Positions 1-12,352 of a stretch of 64,000 bases of DNA are shown in pieces; position 1 is the stretch's first letter; every line of letters starts with the position of its first letter. Origin of the DNA: Tetrahymena thermophila SB210 (Eukaryota; Ciliophora; Oligohymenophorea; Hymenostomatida; Tetrahymenidae); NCBI RefSeq assembly GCF_000189635.1, contig NW_002476379.1, positions 124,001-188,000 on the forward strand, written 5' to 3'. The notes below the pieces were generated by a model. The model made no database searches and was not told the DNA's origin. It was given only the letters and a program-made list of their open reading frames with translations. Position numbers and translations under genes: made by a program.

Positions 1-1143
1 GGTATAGTTATAGTAGCAATAGTTTACTTATGATTTATATTTATACCAAAGCCAAATTTACTGATGCTAAAAAACATTCTTAATTACATGAATTAATTAC
101 TAAAATTATACTATTCATAGAATAGTTCCTTAAAAATATATTTTCATTAAATTTCTTTAAATCTTCTATTTATCTAAATATTAAGATATATCCAAGATTA
201 CAACTCTCTTAGATTAAAAACCAAGTATTTAAATTTTCTAATTAAATAAAAAGAGATTTAATGGTTTTTGTTAGCTTTAATCCTAAGTTAAAGCTACACT
301 GACTCTATTACTATACTTTCCAATATGAATATTTTAATAGAGCTAAATTATCATAATTAATGATTTCATTAATATGTAATGGGTTTATTCGATATTCTTT
401 TATATTTAATCATAATTTTTTCTAATTTAATCTCAAAAAAAGATTTAACTTTTTGTTGATGAAAATATAAATAAATATGTAAAAATGTAATATTTAAGTA
501 TTAAAATGATAAAAAAAATATTTTAAAGAATGATTTTATTTCATAAAATACTCATACGAAAAAAAATCATTTGCTTATAAAGAGAGAATAAAATATTAAA
601 ATTCTCAATATCTTTTATTCATTTTTTTTAATAAAAGAATTAAAAATATAACAAAAGCAGTTAATAGATTTGTTTCTATGTTTTTCTTTCTAATTCACTA
701 GGATATTTAAATATTATTTTGCTGAGTAAAAAACTTTCTTATGAATTTCTAAAATGTGTCTAAAATAATTACTAAAATCATAAAAATTTAATTAATTTTA
801 AAAAGAAAATTAGTCTAATATATTCATTTCTTTGTAATAAATTTTATTTTCTATTTATCAAATTATTTTTCAAAATAATCAATCAATTCAAAACCAAATA
901 TTTTTTTTATACGGTCAATCAAAAAATAAGTTTTAATACATATTTTTGAATAAGTTAATAGTATTCACAATTTTTGTTTCAAAATATGTAATGAATAAAA
1001 AATTTAAATTATATTTTAGTTGAAAATATTATCTGTTAAAATTTAAAGTTAATATACAAATTATATGCAAAATTTTTTTATTAATTTTAATTTTAAATAT
1101 TTGTTTGTAAAAACTCAAAAATTTTTAATAGAGTTTATTTAAA
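1..1143. other. AT-rich intergenic region, no gene seen
   Basis: Very AT-rich with many poly-A and poly-T runs. I found no reading frame with coding-like composition on either strand using TGA as the only stop. It ends at the start of the gene at 1144. Confidence 0.6.
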
Positions 1144-2068
1144 ATGTAGTAGCTAAAGGATGCTTTAACGCAAGATATGCAAGATTTTTTGCAAGAATCA
1201 AAGTGGGAAAATCATATTAAGGAATCAGTTTCAGAGATATTAGAATATAAACCAGAAAAGCCTTTAGTTCATTTATATGAAAAGTTTTAGATTAAGCAGA
1301 AATTAGATTCTTAGAATAAACTTTCAAATTTCATAAGTGATCTTTCTTTCTACGCAACAAAAATAGATCCATCAATTTATAGCATTTAGTAGTGTTAAAT
1401 TAAGCTACTTAGCATAATAGTAGATAAATACCAATAGAATAAAATTAAAAGTATTAAATTTTATTATTCAATTTCAATAACAATTAGCTAATGTTTCAAC
1501 GTTTAAAAATAATGAAACCATTTTTTAAAATAATGATTAGAGTTTGATGGGTTGAAGTGTTCATTAATTATTCTATAAGAAATACCAAATAATAAAGAGA
1601 TAAAAGATTACTTTTTAAAAAAAATATAAAGTTAATATGAAGATATTCTAACAGTAAATAAGCTTAGCGAGTTGATTTTAAAAACAATAATAATTTACAG
1701 AATAATCAATGAGTTAATATTAATATAAGATATAATAGAAATGAAAGGATCAGTGCTAAGTACATAAAGTCTATTCTTATTTATGAATGAAACTTCTGAT
1801 TAATAAACAATGTAAATTAAATTAATGAGATCATTTTAAACTATTTTGCTTTATTTTTATAGTATTTTACTTTACAATATTTTAGTTTAAAAAATTCAAG
1901 AAAGTGCATTTTAAATGTTAATATGAATCTTTTTTAAATTTTATTAAAAGATTCAAAAAATTCGAAATTCAGCAAATAGTTGAAAAGTTACCTCCAGAAC
2001 CAAAGGTTAATCTTTATAGTTTAATGAAAGCTATTGTAGAATAAATTATAAATCTAGAATTTGATTGA
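1144..2068 (+). CDS. RIIa/dimerisation-like small protein, candidate TPGS1-like
   Basis: Best model has three exons: 1144-1450, 1541-1752 and 1886-2068, giving 233 residues. The 90-nt first intron is well supported because it joins two open frames in phase. The second intron uses an odd GTGCTA donor and is less sure. Residues about 15-50 (ESKWENHIKESVSEILEYKP, then EKPLVHLYEKF) look like the short helical pair of RIIa/Dpy-30 docking domains. That layout, followed by an all-helical tail, resembles subunit 1 of the tubulin polyglutamylase complex (TPGS1), which anchors TTLL1 for tubulin glutamylation in cilia. This assignment rests on pattern and length only. The gene could instead be another RIIa protein. 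It is convergent with PPIP5K. Confidence 0.5.
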
Positions 2069-2713
2069 AAATAAAATAATCCTAAATTATAATAAAGAGA
2101 TAGAAAAAAAACAAAAAATAAATATTTAAACATTCAAAAAACATAATTTTATCAAAGATAAAAATTTAATTTATTTATTTATTTAATCTTATATATTACC
2201 TAAATTAATTATCCATAAAAGTTTTATAGAAAAATAGTTTAATGCTATTTTAAAAAATTAGATCTGTATATCAATTTTTTGATTTAAATTCTATTTAATA
2301 AAAATATAAAAATATTTCTAATAATTTAAAAAATATAATTTACACAATTTTAATTCAAAACAATAAATTGTTAATATAGAATATTGAGTTAAAATTTACC
2401 AATATATATATTTATCATAGGAATATTTAAATATAGATTTAAATTTTTTATTTAAAAATTATCTATTAATTTTATTAAAAAACTTCTTTAATTTAACTAA
2501 ATTAAAAAACTTATGAAATATTTTTATTATTTAAAAATTAAACTATGATGCTTTATATTTGTAATTGTTAAATATATATTAACATTTTAGTTTACTAAAA
2601 ATTTCAAACAAGGTTATTATTATTATTTTTTGTATTTTATAAATTAAATAAAATCTATGAATTCAAGCAATTATTTATTTCAAATAATTTGCATGTTTTA
2701 TAAGTTTTATTGA
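2069..2713. other. Convergent intergenic spacer
   Basis: AT-rich spacer between two genes that end towards each other. Nothing coding is seen. The end of the PPIP5K frame near 2714 is uncertain, so the spacer may start slightly further right. Confidence 0.5.
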
Positions 2714-5700
2714 TCAAGAAATATTAGCTGATTTGGTATTCTCTATAATATTAAATGAAATATTTTTTTAATTATTCTTAACTATTAATGGAGATTATTC
2801 GCTGACCAAAAGTGTAAAGAATTCTTTTATTTGCTTATTTTAATTTTAAAATTAAAGCTAAATAAAAAAATTAAAATAAACATATCTTACGAAAATATTT
2901 AGTCTTTTATTTATAGAAATGAGTGGTTTAACAGGTGTAATGTGGGTATCATCATTAATGTCTGGATTATGTTAGCATCCAGGACTAACTGAAAGTTCCA
3001 ATCTAAATCTTTCTGGGTCATTCTTAATATTTTTCATAAAAATTAAGTAAATTAATATTTTTTAACACTAATATTACAGTGTCTGCATGAAGATTCTCAT
3101 ATAATCTAAATAAAATATGAGACAAGTATTACAAAGATGTTATACCATCTAACTCATTTTATTATTGTTAACTCTCAATCAATCTGCTCTCCTATATTTT
3201 GCATTTAATTGAAGTATGCTAAAAAAAATTAAAAAAATTTACTAATCCTAGGTGAATTATATTGAACAACGAATATAGTTAGGTTGCACTAGCAAAATAT
3301 AATCTAGTTCTTATGTGACGCCAAGGACTTCTAATATCATTTTCACCATAAACATTTTAGTATTTCCAAAAATCTTCTTCATCAAAATTTTTCTCATACC
3401 ACCAAACTAAATCCTTTTTAATTTTATTACAAAGAGACTTCACTGTTTTCATAGCTATGTCGACTCTTTCTTCTTCATCCATACCAAACTCGTTTGGAAC
3501 AACGAAATTAGACATCATTTCAGCTTCTTCATACAAAGAAGAAATATCAGGATCAATCTTAAGTAATATATTCCTGTTGTGTAAATAGTCATATTTAATA
3601 TTATCATACACATCAGGAATTTTAGAAATGTTGTAAGTGCTATTTTGTAATAAGTCCACAGTTAATTTTCTCCATCTCTTTATTTATCATTTAAAAAAAA
3701 ATAAACATAAAGTTTTAATAAGCATTTTGGATAAATAATTTTTTTAATTAAAAATTAAAAAAAAACTATTTTCATTTGATTAAAATTTAATTAATTGTAA
3801 CTTATTTAATGAACAAATATTAGTTTTTGTGTATTGAATGAATTAATAAAACCTCAAAATTATATTCAAAACTTTTATACAATAAATATTATTTATTACC
3901 TTATACATCAAAATAAGGGATTCATTTCCACAGGTTTCAAGTGGCTCTGGTATATTTTACTCTTTGTTCCAATCTTTAGGTTGAACATAATACGTTTTTG
4001 AAGATAAATTAAGCATTTAAAAGATTCCTTTTGTTAATTTTCTTATTTTTTCATGAATTGATTCAAGTCTTTTTCTAGGATTCCCTATTTTTTTCATTAA
4101 GTTTTTCATATTCTCATTAATACCAAACCTTCCAAACTTTTTTTTAAATGCTTCATAAAGGTCTTCTTCTGAATTACAAAAGTTAGATATGTCTTACTTG
4201 ATTTATAGTTCTAGAGGATCACTAGAAAGTACAGAGTTACATTAATCAAGCAAACCTTTTTAATAAAAAAAACCACTAAATTAATAAAAGCTAGAATCTA
4301 AAAAAAAAAAAGCTGTGTAATTAGATTTTTTATAAAATCATGAGAAATAAATAACATAAAAATAAGGTAAATAAAAATCAGTTCATTAATCAACTAATTT
4401 ATGGATTAATGAAGATAAATTATAACCTTAACATAAAAATTAAATGGATGAAGTAAATATAAAGGATTCGATTTTAACCAAAATTTGTTAACATTTAACA
4501 GAATTTCGATTAAAAATTTTCCATAATCCAGTTGTATAAATTGTTAAAAACTATTATAATCAAGACCATACATAAGTTAGATTGTAATTAATTATCCTAA
4601 CCTATTTGTTTAACTGCATTTTAGTATATTTTTGTGTAATTAAAGACATCTTATTATAATTAAATAGAATTAAAGTAAATAATCCAACATTATTTGCTTA
4701 AAATTATTTTTTTTGATATAATTATTTGTATTATTTAATATGTTATAATTACTATAGGCTATTTCATTTTTAGTCAGCATTGATGCCATTATTGGTGCAA
4801 TCTCTCCCTCTAATTAAAGAAATCCTTTCAAAAAAGCACCAGCAGTTTTTTAGCACCTTCCTTCATCAGAAGTATAAGTTTTGAGATCATGTCGATATGT
4901 ACTATGAAGCCTCAGTATTCCGTCTTTTTCGGCTGGATACAAATAATCTCTAAAGAATTTCCCCAGCTCTTCTGATTATTATTCGCCTGAATGAGTAAGC
5001 TCTCCTCCCCACTGTAATAAGTGATTAAAAATTAAATAATTATTGATTAAAAGCTTGAATAATATTTTATATAAAAATACCTTTAATACTATTAAAACCT
5101 ATGAAGGAATCAACTGATTTTCTTTTTTATTTATATCTTTATAAGCATCTTCTTCAATATTTTAGAACTCTATAGGTTTGATTTGTATTTTACGATTTAT
5201 TCCTTCAAACTATCCACCTTATTCTAGCACGCTAATCATTTATATTATTTTACTGAGACAGCACTCTTCCTCTAAGTTGAGTTTTTAGCCTTGACTTTAA
5301 AACTCTTCGAAAATTTCTCTGCTGATATTTAAAATAGCTTATAAAAGTTTAGCATTTTTAACTTTTAGTTCCTTATTAGGAGTATCTTTGGTATTTTACA
5401 AGTAAAATTTAATCATTTATTTGTAATTAACTTTCATTTTCATCTTTTATTTTGGAGTTCTGTCAGCGTGCCTAAAAATAGCCACTACTGATCTGAGTTC
5501 TTCTTATTAATTTCCACATATCTCTTCTACATTTTTAGGTCTAATTAAATTTTTAACAAATTAATTTTCTAAATTCCAAATATTCAGCTTAAAATATCAA
5601 ATAATTCTTACCTATATGAATTCTTTTTAAGGTCCATTAAAATATTTTATGATAGTTTTTCATTAAATTCAGATAATTTTTTAGGAGCAAATCTTTTATA

Positions 5701-7498
5701 TATCATTTGTTTTAAAATGATAGCACAGTCTTTGTAATATTTTGCATTTCCCTTGACAAAGCTCCATCCATTTACGTCACAAACGTAAGATTTACCATTT
5801 GATCTTAATAGATCAAATCCACATATATTTTAGCCAAAAATCTTTACAATTTTTTGTGATATAAACTTTTCTTCAGGGGTTAAAATAACTGGAAATCTAA
5901 CTTCTTTACCCTCATCTGTTCTCTAAACAACCCCATCTAAAACAGGTGCTTTGCGTGCTTCAGCATGTGTATAATCTGGACCTACAGTATATACTTTAAT
6001 ATCAAACCCGTTCGTTGGTAAAAAAACCTTGTTAAAAAAAAATAAAATGATTTCACTAAATTATTTTTAATTTTAAATTAATTAAAAATAAATCAATAAA
6101 TACTTCATAAATCATATTTTAATCTTATCGAATAGTATTTAATTCTTTTTCATAGTCAGAAGATTTATTTTCAACTTTTCTAAAAAGTTTTTTGCATCCT
6201 CCACCATCAGCTTGTGAGTAATAAATATAGATATTGTGATTTTCTGCATCGAAAGGCTTTTCAACAAAAGGTTTATGTAATTTCTGACCATCAATTAATA
6301 TATAGTCTTCAAATTCCTCTACCTTTGTTGGTTTAAACTCCTTTTATTAATCTTCAAAGATAATTTATAATAATTTAGCTTACACAAGATACAGAAAACG
6401 AAAATTTGTTTTTTTAAATTTACAACCAATAAAAGTATTTATAAAGATAGTGATAAGCAATATATTTCACCACAAAATAAAAATTAAAGATTCTTTCTTT
6501 GTTTTCTTTTTGGAATTTTTCTATGAATGTATAAAAAAACATATTTTATACCATTAATTAAAGGCTTTTAGATGTCATCGTCTTCTTAGCTATATGTGCT
6601 TTTTGACCTCTTAAATTTTCTGTCTTTTTTTTGGTTCTACGTGTCATTATTAATTTGTAAGCAATCTTTTAAATTGTTTTGGATAGATTTAGTATAAGGC
6701 TATATGAGCTTCTGGCTAGATGAATCAATGTTAAATTAGTTTTATTATGACTCTTCAGTATAAGAACTTTCTTTAAAATTTACTCATTATTAATTTATAT
6801 TTTAAATTCTTTTGGTTACTTTTTTCTTCGTTTAGTAAATCATCGTCTGAAAATCTAATTGAATTCAAAACCTTTCTTATATCCTCAGCTTTATATTTTA
6901 ATAAAAACAAGAATGTAATTTAAAAATAAAAACATTTAGATATTATGAAATATAAATTTAATTACTTACATTATTCAGGTATCCATTGCTCTTATTTTCT
7001 GTAAACAAAATAGCTTTTAGAAATGCGAATATTATTCTTTTTTAGTAGTTTATAAATTACAGTTCTATCAAATAACAGATTTTATTTTTCTAAATCATTT
7101 ATCAAGAATGGATTTCTAAGTTTAGCATAAGATTGTGCTTTCTATAAAGGGAATCCTTCAGAAAACCAACTTATTAAACAATCGACTATAGGCCAGTCCT
7201 TAATTAATTTGAGTAAAATTACATTTTATAAAAAAATAAATAGAATAAATGTATTTTTACTTAAATTGGTTTTTTTTAAATGGTTTCTTCATCGAAAATA
7301 ACCATTTCAAAGTCATTTGTTTTTAATAATTCTAAAATCTTCTACATTGGTTTGGAAGTAACTTTTTTGTTCTTTAAAACAAATATTTTCTTAAAAATAC
7401 TCAGTATTTTATGTTGAATGTTTTACCATTGCACAAATTCCAATACGAATAATAATATTTTCATCTTAATTACCTGAAAAAACTTGATTTAAACTCAT
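2714..7498 (-). CDS. PPIP5K/Vip1 inositol pyrophosphate kinase-phosphatase
   Basis: Dual-domain inositol hexakisphosphate/IP7 1-kinase of the PPIP5K/Vip1/Asp1 family. Exons are separated by about a dozen short introns. The protein starts [10 protein letters not shown] and shows the family N-terminus ([11 protein letters not shown]). The ATP-grasp kinase follows, with [38 protein letters not shown] and [19 protein letters not shown], so the kinase residues look intact. The histidine acid phosphatase-like half begins with [12 protein letters not shown] and continues through [18 protein letters not shown] to LELSVSPGC. Where relatives have an ESH-type motif with a catalytic His, this gene reads ATQLYSL, so His is replaced by Gln. 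A Ser/Gln/Asn-rich insert of about 120 residues (about 6560-6900) interrupts the kinase half. The exact 3' end is uncertain. Confidence 0.95.
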
Positions 7499-9042
7499 TT
7501 AATTTTCTTTTTTATCCAATTGAAGAAATTCTAATTATTGAAAAACAAAAAAAAAATTAGAATATTTGATGAATCTCCTTTAAAAATGTTAAATATAATT
7601 GTGAGTATTCATATTTTGTATGCTAAAAAATTCTAAGAATATTAAATAGACCAAGTAATTCAAGCTCATTTAGAGATTTGCCTGTATTTATTGAGGAACT
7701 TTTAATATCCAACGACATATTTTTTATAGAACTAATATCTGTCAATAAAATTAACAATTTGTTAAAGAATAAAATTAAATTCAATGATTTCGATGAATTT
7801 TTTGGATGGTAATATCTATATATATTAATTATAAATAAGAATTTTTATTTGTCTTGAGCTGTGTACAATTTGATATTTATTAAAGATTTGCATTTTAATA
7901 TTTTGCTAAATTAATTAATATTACCAATAATGTCTAAACTTAAAATTTGGGAAGTATTTTGAAAATTTACTTAATAAATTATTAATAATGTAATCCTAAC
8001 GCATTTTTATTTGCTCAATAATTATCTATTTGATTACTTTGCTATTATTTTATTTGTAAAAAAAGGTGTTTGAAATTAATTAAAATTCAAGCATGTTTTT
8101 CAACACTGAAAAGCTATAAAAAACTATTAAAAGCATTTTTTTTTAAAGTTGAAATAATCGAAAAATAACTCTCAATGTTTTTAAAAGAATTTTATTAAAT
8201 AATCTTTCACTTAAAAACAAAGATCCTTTTGTCTATATTTATATTAGAACAAATGTATGTATGTAATTAATATTTTTTGATTGATTAACTTTGAAAGTAC
8301 TTACAAAGCAATATTAATTAACAATGTTAAGCTTTAATTTTGGTTAGAAATATATTTTTTACATTACTTCTAACAATATATATCAATTACAGTATGTATC
8401 TCAATTATTAAAAGGTTTACCTTAAAATGAAAATATTATCATTTAATGTTCTTAAGATTATCAATTTAAAAATTATTTACTAGTTTCACTGTAAGAATAT
8501 TTAATTAATCTCAATTTTTTTATAGAAATACTTATTTCCAAATTTAAAAAAATAATAATAAATGATCAAAAAAATACATTGAAATTAACTTTTTATAAAC
8601 CAAAGCATCTATTCAACTTTAATTTTTTTTTCCTCATTGCTGTAAATAAAGCTTTTTTATAAGAAGAAGAATAATAATATAAATTAACTAAGAAAGAATT
8701 GATTTGGTTACAAAGTATATTTTTCAAGCAAATGGAAACAATGTTTAAATTTATAAGGAATTTTAAAATTAATAAATACATCAAAAATATGTAATATGCA
8801 AATGCTTTAAAAGGGTAAGATAAGGTTTTAGAATTTTGTGATTATAATTTATTATGGTTTATAACATAGAAAATTTGAATAATTTAATTTTGTAAATGAG
8901 TTTGGTTAGTTAGTTAGTTATTTAGTTGGTTAGTTAATTTTGCTTTTAAATTTAGAATTAATTGATTTTAGAAGAATCTTTTATTAAAATTTGTATTTTT
9001 TATAATGAAATTTAGTTACAAAGTCTTTTTTTTTGGTTTTTT
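7499..9042. other. Intergenic region upstream of PPIP5K
   Basis: AT-rich. It holds the PPIP5K promoter on the minus strand and the 3' flank of the 9043-9549 gene. A TTAG microsatellite lies at 8904-8937. The short minus-strand ORF at 8593-8784 has no coding character. Confidence 0.5.
8904..8937. repeat. TTAG/GTTA microsatellite
   Basis: Imperfect tandem of the tetranucleotide GTTA with one TTTA and one TTGG variant. A similar, longer array lies at 24760-24855. Confidence 0.8.
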
Positions 9043-9549
9043 TCAAAAAATTAAAGACTCTTTCCAATTTTTTGGAGAGAATTATTAAATTTTTTCTTGA
9101 TTTGAAACTACAAGTAGCTTTTAATCAAATTCCTTCATTTTTTGATTAAGATAATTTTCTTCTTGTTCTTGAGGGTATACCAAGAAAGCTTCTTGTAAAT
9201 AGTAAAGTAAGTAAGACATGTTTAAAAAGAGTGTCTGTATACCAGAAATAAGGCATTTTAAAGTACATTCTTCGAAGCAGTCAAGTTATAATAAGTCCTC
9301 TTTTATGAGGATCAAGCTTTTAACACAAGGAGTTGCTTCGAAGTTAGAGAAATAATCGATGAGGCGAATAACAGTAGACCTTAAGGCTAAAAATCTTCTT
9401 TGCTCAAGCTAAAAAATAATGCTTTCCATTATTCCTAAAATACTAGGGCCAAGCTCTTCTTTCAACATAGTCATAGCATTTTCAGGAGATTATTTTTCCA
9501 AAAGTAATTCCCAATCAATTGGCATTTCATTTAAACCTTCCATTGTCAT
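9043..9549 (-). CDS. Uncharacterised 168-residue helical protein
   Basis: Single exon, 169 codons with TGA stop, opening with MTMEGLNEMPIDWELLLEKQ. I do not recognise a family. The protein is predicted to be mostly helical, with leucine-rich segments (residues about 40-120, e.g. LGIMESIIFQLEQRRFLALR) and six cysteines. A Gln/Glu-rich, coiled-coil-like tail ends the chain. There is no signal peptide or obvious membrane segment. Base composition is clearly higher in GC than the flanks, and codons are used as in neighbouring genes, which supports a real gene. The start is the upstream of two close ATGs; the second, three codons in, is equally possible. Confidence 0.75.
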
Positions 9550-11518
9550 AATTGATTATTTTTTTTTTTAGTTTTTTGATTTTTAGAATTTAATTTTTTA
9601 ATTATTTTTTATATATCGGTTGGGTATTTATTAATTAAGAGTATTTAAAAAAGTAATTAAAACTGAAGATTTACCAATCGATTTATTCCCATTTATTTAT
9701 TAGCCACCTCTTACTGATGAATGATGATTAATTAATTAATAACTTAATTATTATTTATGTACTTGAACATACATACATGCATAGATAAATAAATAAATGT
9801 GGATATTTACAAATTAAATAAAGCTGATGATTTTATCTAATAAAATAAAAATCTTTTGAATAAAGAAATAAATAATAGCATTTTATTTGCATTTGTTTGA
9901 ATTTACTGGATTTATACTTTTAAGCAAATAAATGATTCAAAAAAAGCTATTTTCTATGACGAGCTCATTATTCGACTTTTTTATATTAAATCCAATAGAC
10001 GCATTCTCACAACGCAATTAAATAATATATTCAAGAATAGAATAAAAAAAATATACCTACCTATTCATAGTACAAATAAATTTGTTACACAAACATAGTA
10101 CAAAGTTTATAAATTTAATTTACTTAATATAATTATTAATTCTAATTTTTTTATATTTTTCAGTCAGCAGTTTCAAATATTTGTAATATTATAAGCAAGC
10201 TTTGTCTATTTTAATGTATACACTTTTAGAGTTTATTATTATAATTGTTTGATCTATTATACTTTATTTGAAACGCATAACCCTCTATTTTACTAGCGTA
10301 TTTAGTAAGTGGCTTCTACATTAAATATTTTTAATTAATTTGCTTGAACTAATTCTTCTATTTCTGCATTTAGATAGATAGATCAATATATAGATATTTT
10401 TAAATAGTATTAAATGCAAAATGAATTTAATTAAATGAACTACTCTAAAATTTGATTAATCAAAGATATAAAATTATCTGTCCGACTAAAAAATGATTTA
10501 AAATAAAATAAAAAAATTGATTCATTAAAAAAAAATTTAATATTTAGATAGCAATTTTGGGATTGTGAACTAAATAAATTAATTTAAAAAGGTATTTTTG
10601 GAAATATGCCAGAATAATCTTACAGGATAGTTTAATGGCTTTATTTTTAAGCATAAAAAATTAGGTAATCTAATTAATTATTAAATAAATTAATATATTT
10701 ACTTTTTAAATTGAATCTACTTACTATTTGTTTGGCAGTAATATGAATTATTTCAGAGTAACTAAATTAATTTATGATAATCATAAAATTTAATTAGAAA
10801 ATCTAAAAGAAATTTCTTGACACGTATAAAAGCTTTTTTCTCTGAAATTATTATGCTATAAATTATATAAGTCCTATTATTTATAATCAAATATACTAAA
10901 AGGTAAGTAAACTAAATATTGTATTAATTCAGATTTTAGCAAAAACCTCTTAATAGCTTAAGGATAAAATTTCACCTTCCTTTTTAAATTACAGATAGAT
11001 AGCAAAATCTTATTAATATTTATTTCAAAGCTAGAATCTAACATGTTTATTCTCAATAATTAACCTGATCTAAGCTTATTATAATAATATATTAATGCTG
11101 ATTGGATATAAAATGTAAACAAAAATAATTTAATGATTTTTTTAGTAACTTTAATATTTATAACAAAAAAAAAATTTTAGTTATCCAAACAGATTGTAAC
11201 AAGTTTTAGCACTTAAATCAATATTTTAGCAAAAGAATTTTAATAATTTTAGAAACAATTTCAGTAATTACCATTTTAATTATTCATTAGATTCATTATT
11301 AAATCTTACATAAATAAATTAGTTCCTCATTGATAATTAATTTTGTCCTTGTAATTATATAAATTTTGATTTAGCTCTATTTTACCTCGAACAAAGTAAC
11401 CTAAAATAAATATGTTTTTATTGTTCTTAAATACATTCTTTTTAACTAATTTTTTTGTATTATACTCTAAAAAACGAATCTATAATATTAGGTTATCCTT
11501 AATTAGGGCTCGCATTTA
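9550..11518. other. Intergenic region, mostly featureless
   Basis: AT-rich. Simple repeats occur near 9720-9800 (ATGA, ATTA and ACAT runs). A plus-strand frame is open from about 11170 to 12010 under ciliate code, but most of it has low-complexity AT-driven composition, so I do not call it a gene. Confidence 0.45.
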
Positions 11519-11645
11519 ATGTAACATTAAAAATTTAACAGGAATTCTTATTTTTTAAAGAAAATTTGTTAAATCTTAAACATTTTTAATATTTCGAAAT
11601 TAAGAGAGCAAATAATACCATATCAAATTTCTAATTTGATTCTTC

Positions 11646-11830
11646 TCAGTATTGAACCCAATTTAGGAATAGTTTTATGTCCAAGAGAGTCTTTCCATAT
11701 TGAGCAAAATTTACTTCCCTCCAAAAAATAGATAAATTAAAATAGATTGTATTAAATAAGATATATAAAGTCATAATATTGCTAATCCAGGAATTAAAAT
11801 AAGATGAACTGGATATCAATCATGACATTT
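11646..11830 (-). pseudogene. Decayed coding fragment, inverted copy of 12301-12352 segment
   Basis: On the minus strand an open stretch encodes ISSSSYFNSWISN and then FAQYGKTLLDIKLF, ending at TGA 11646-11648. A second minus frame of the same DNA also looks coding (GSKFCSIWKDSLGHKT), which suggests frameshift decay. The ISSSSYFNSWISN peptide matches LSSSTYLNTWISN encoded on the plus strand at 12304-12342. The two DNA segments are therefore inverted copies of one coding sequence. The gene family is not recognised. No start codon or full-length frame remains. Confidence 0.35.
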
Positions 11831-11846
11831 TAATTTCTGGATTATC
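11781..11846. repeat. Hairpin-forming inverted repeat
   Basis: Arm GCTAATCCAGGAATTAAAA (11781-11799) pairs with TTTTAATTTCTGGATTATC (11828-11846) at 17 of 19 positions, around a 28-nt loop. The left arm is also part of the longer inverted copy found at 12301-12340. Confidence 0.7.
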
Positions 11847-12079
11847 TTTCAAAATAATAAAATATGTAGAAAATATTAAAAAAACTATTGCAAAAAAATA
11901 TAATCAATGAAATTCTTAAATTAAAAAATACATGTTTATATGATAATTAAATAATCTATTCATATAAAAATTTTTTCTTTTAAGTTTAAAGCAGAATTTA
12001 GTGCTTTTTTTGATAATTTAAATTGTAAAATAATTTATTTTTCTATTTATAAAAATGATATATTTAATTCAAATATTAT

Positions 12080-12352
12080 ATGATGCAGAATGACCTTTCA
12101 GGGCCATCAGGATAGAATTTTTTAGAAATTTTGATTGAGGGAGGTAATGAAAACCATCAAAAATTTGAAAAAATATTGAATATTGTATTTGAAAGCTATT
12201 TATTCTATATATTTAATAGTGATTTTATTTACTTTTTTATAAAAATTTTAATTGATTTTTTTCATTTTAAATTAAACATAATCTATGTATTAAATATAAT
12301 GCTATCCAGTTCAACATATTTAAATACCTGGATTAGCAATCCATACATTTGA
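12080..12352 (+). pseudogene. Short ORF, likely gene fragment
   Basis: Plus-strand frame of 90 codons starting MMQNDLSGPSGQNFLEILIE and ending WISNPYI at TGA 12350-12352; one internal TAG is read as Gln. The first 35 residues look coding (Gly, Pro, Glu, His). The middle is a Phe/Ile-rich stretch typical of AT-rich non-coding DNA. The last 15 residues match the inverted fragment at 11646-11830. I read it as a remnant of a family gene rather than an intact gene. Confidence 0.35.
12301..12340. repeat. Inverted copy of 11778-11816 segment
   Basis: The reverse complement of this segment aligns with 11778-11816: both contain ATTGCTAATCCAGG and TGAACTGGAT, with a 1-2 nt length difference between those blocks. 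The two arms are about 500 bp apart. Confidence 0.65.

Noticed and set aside
8593..8784. 63-codon minus-strand ORF
   Set aside because: Hydrophobic, AT-driven composition with no flanking coding signal; expected by chance in such DNA.
11170..12010. Plus-strand frame open for about 280 codons under ciliate code
   Set aside because: Mostly Ile/Leu/Gln/Asn/Phe composition. With only TGA as stop, frames this long occur by chance in tens of kb of AT-rich DNA, and the opposite strand explains the better-looking part.
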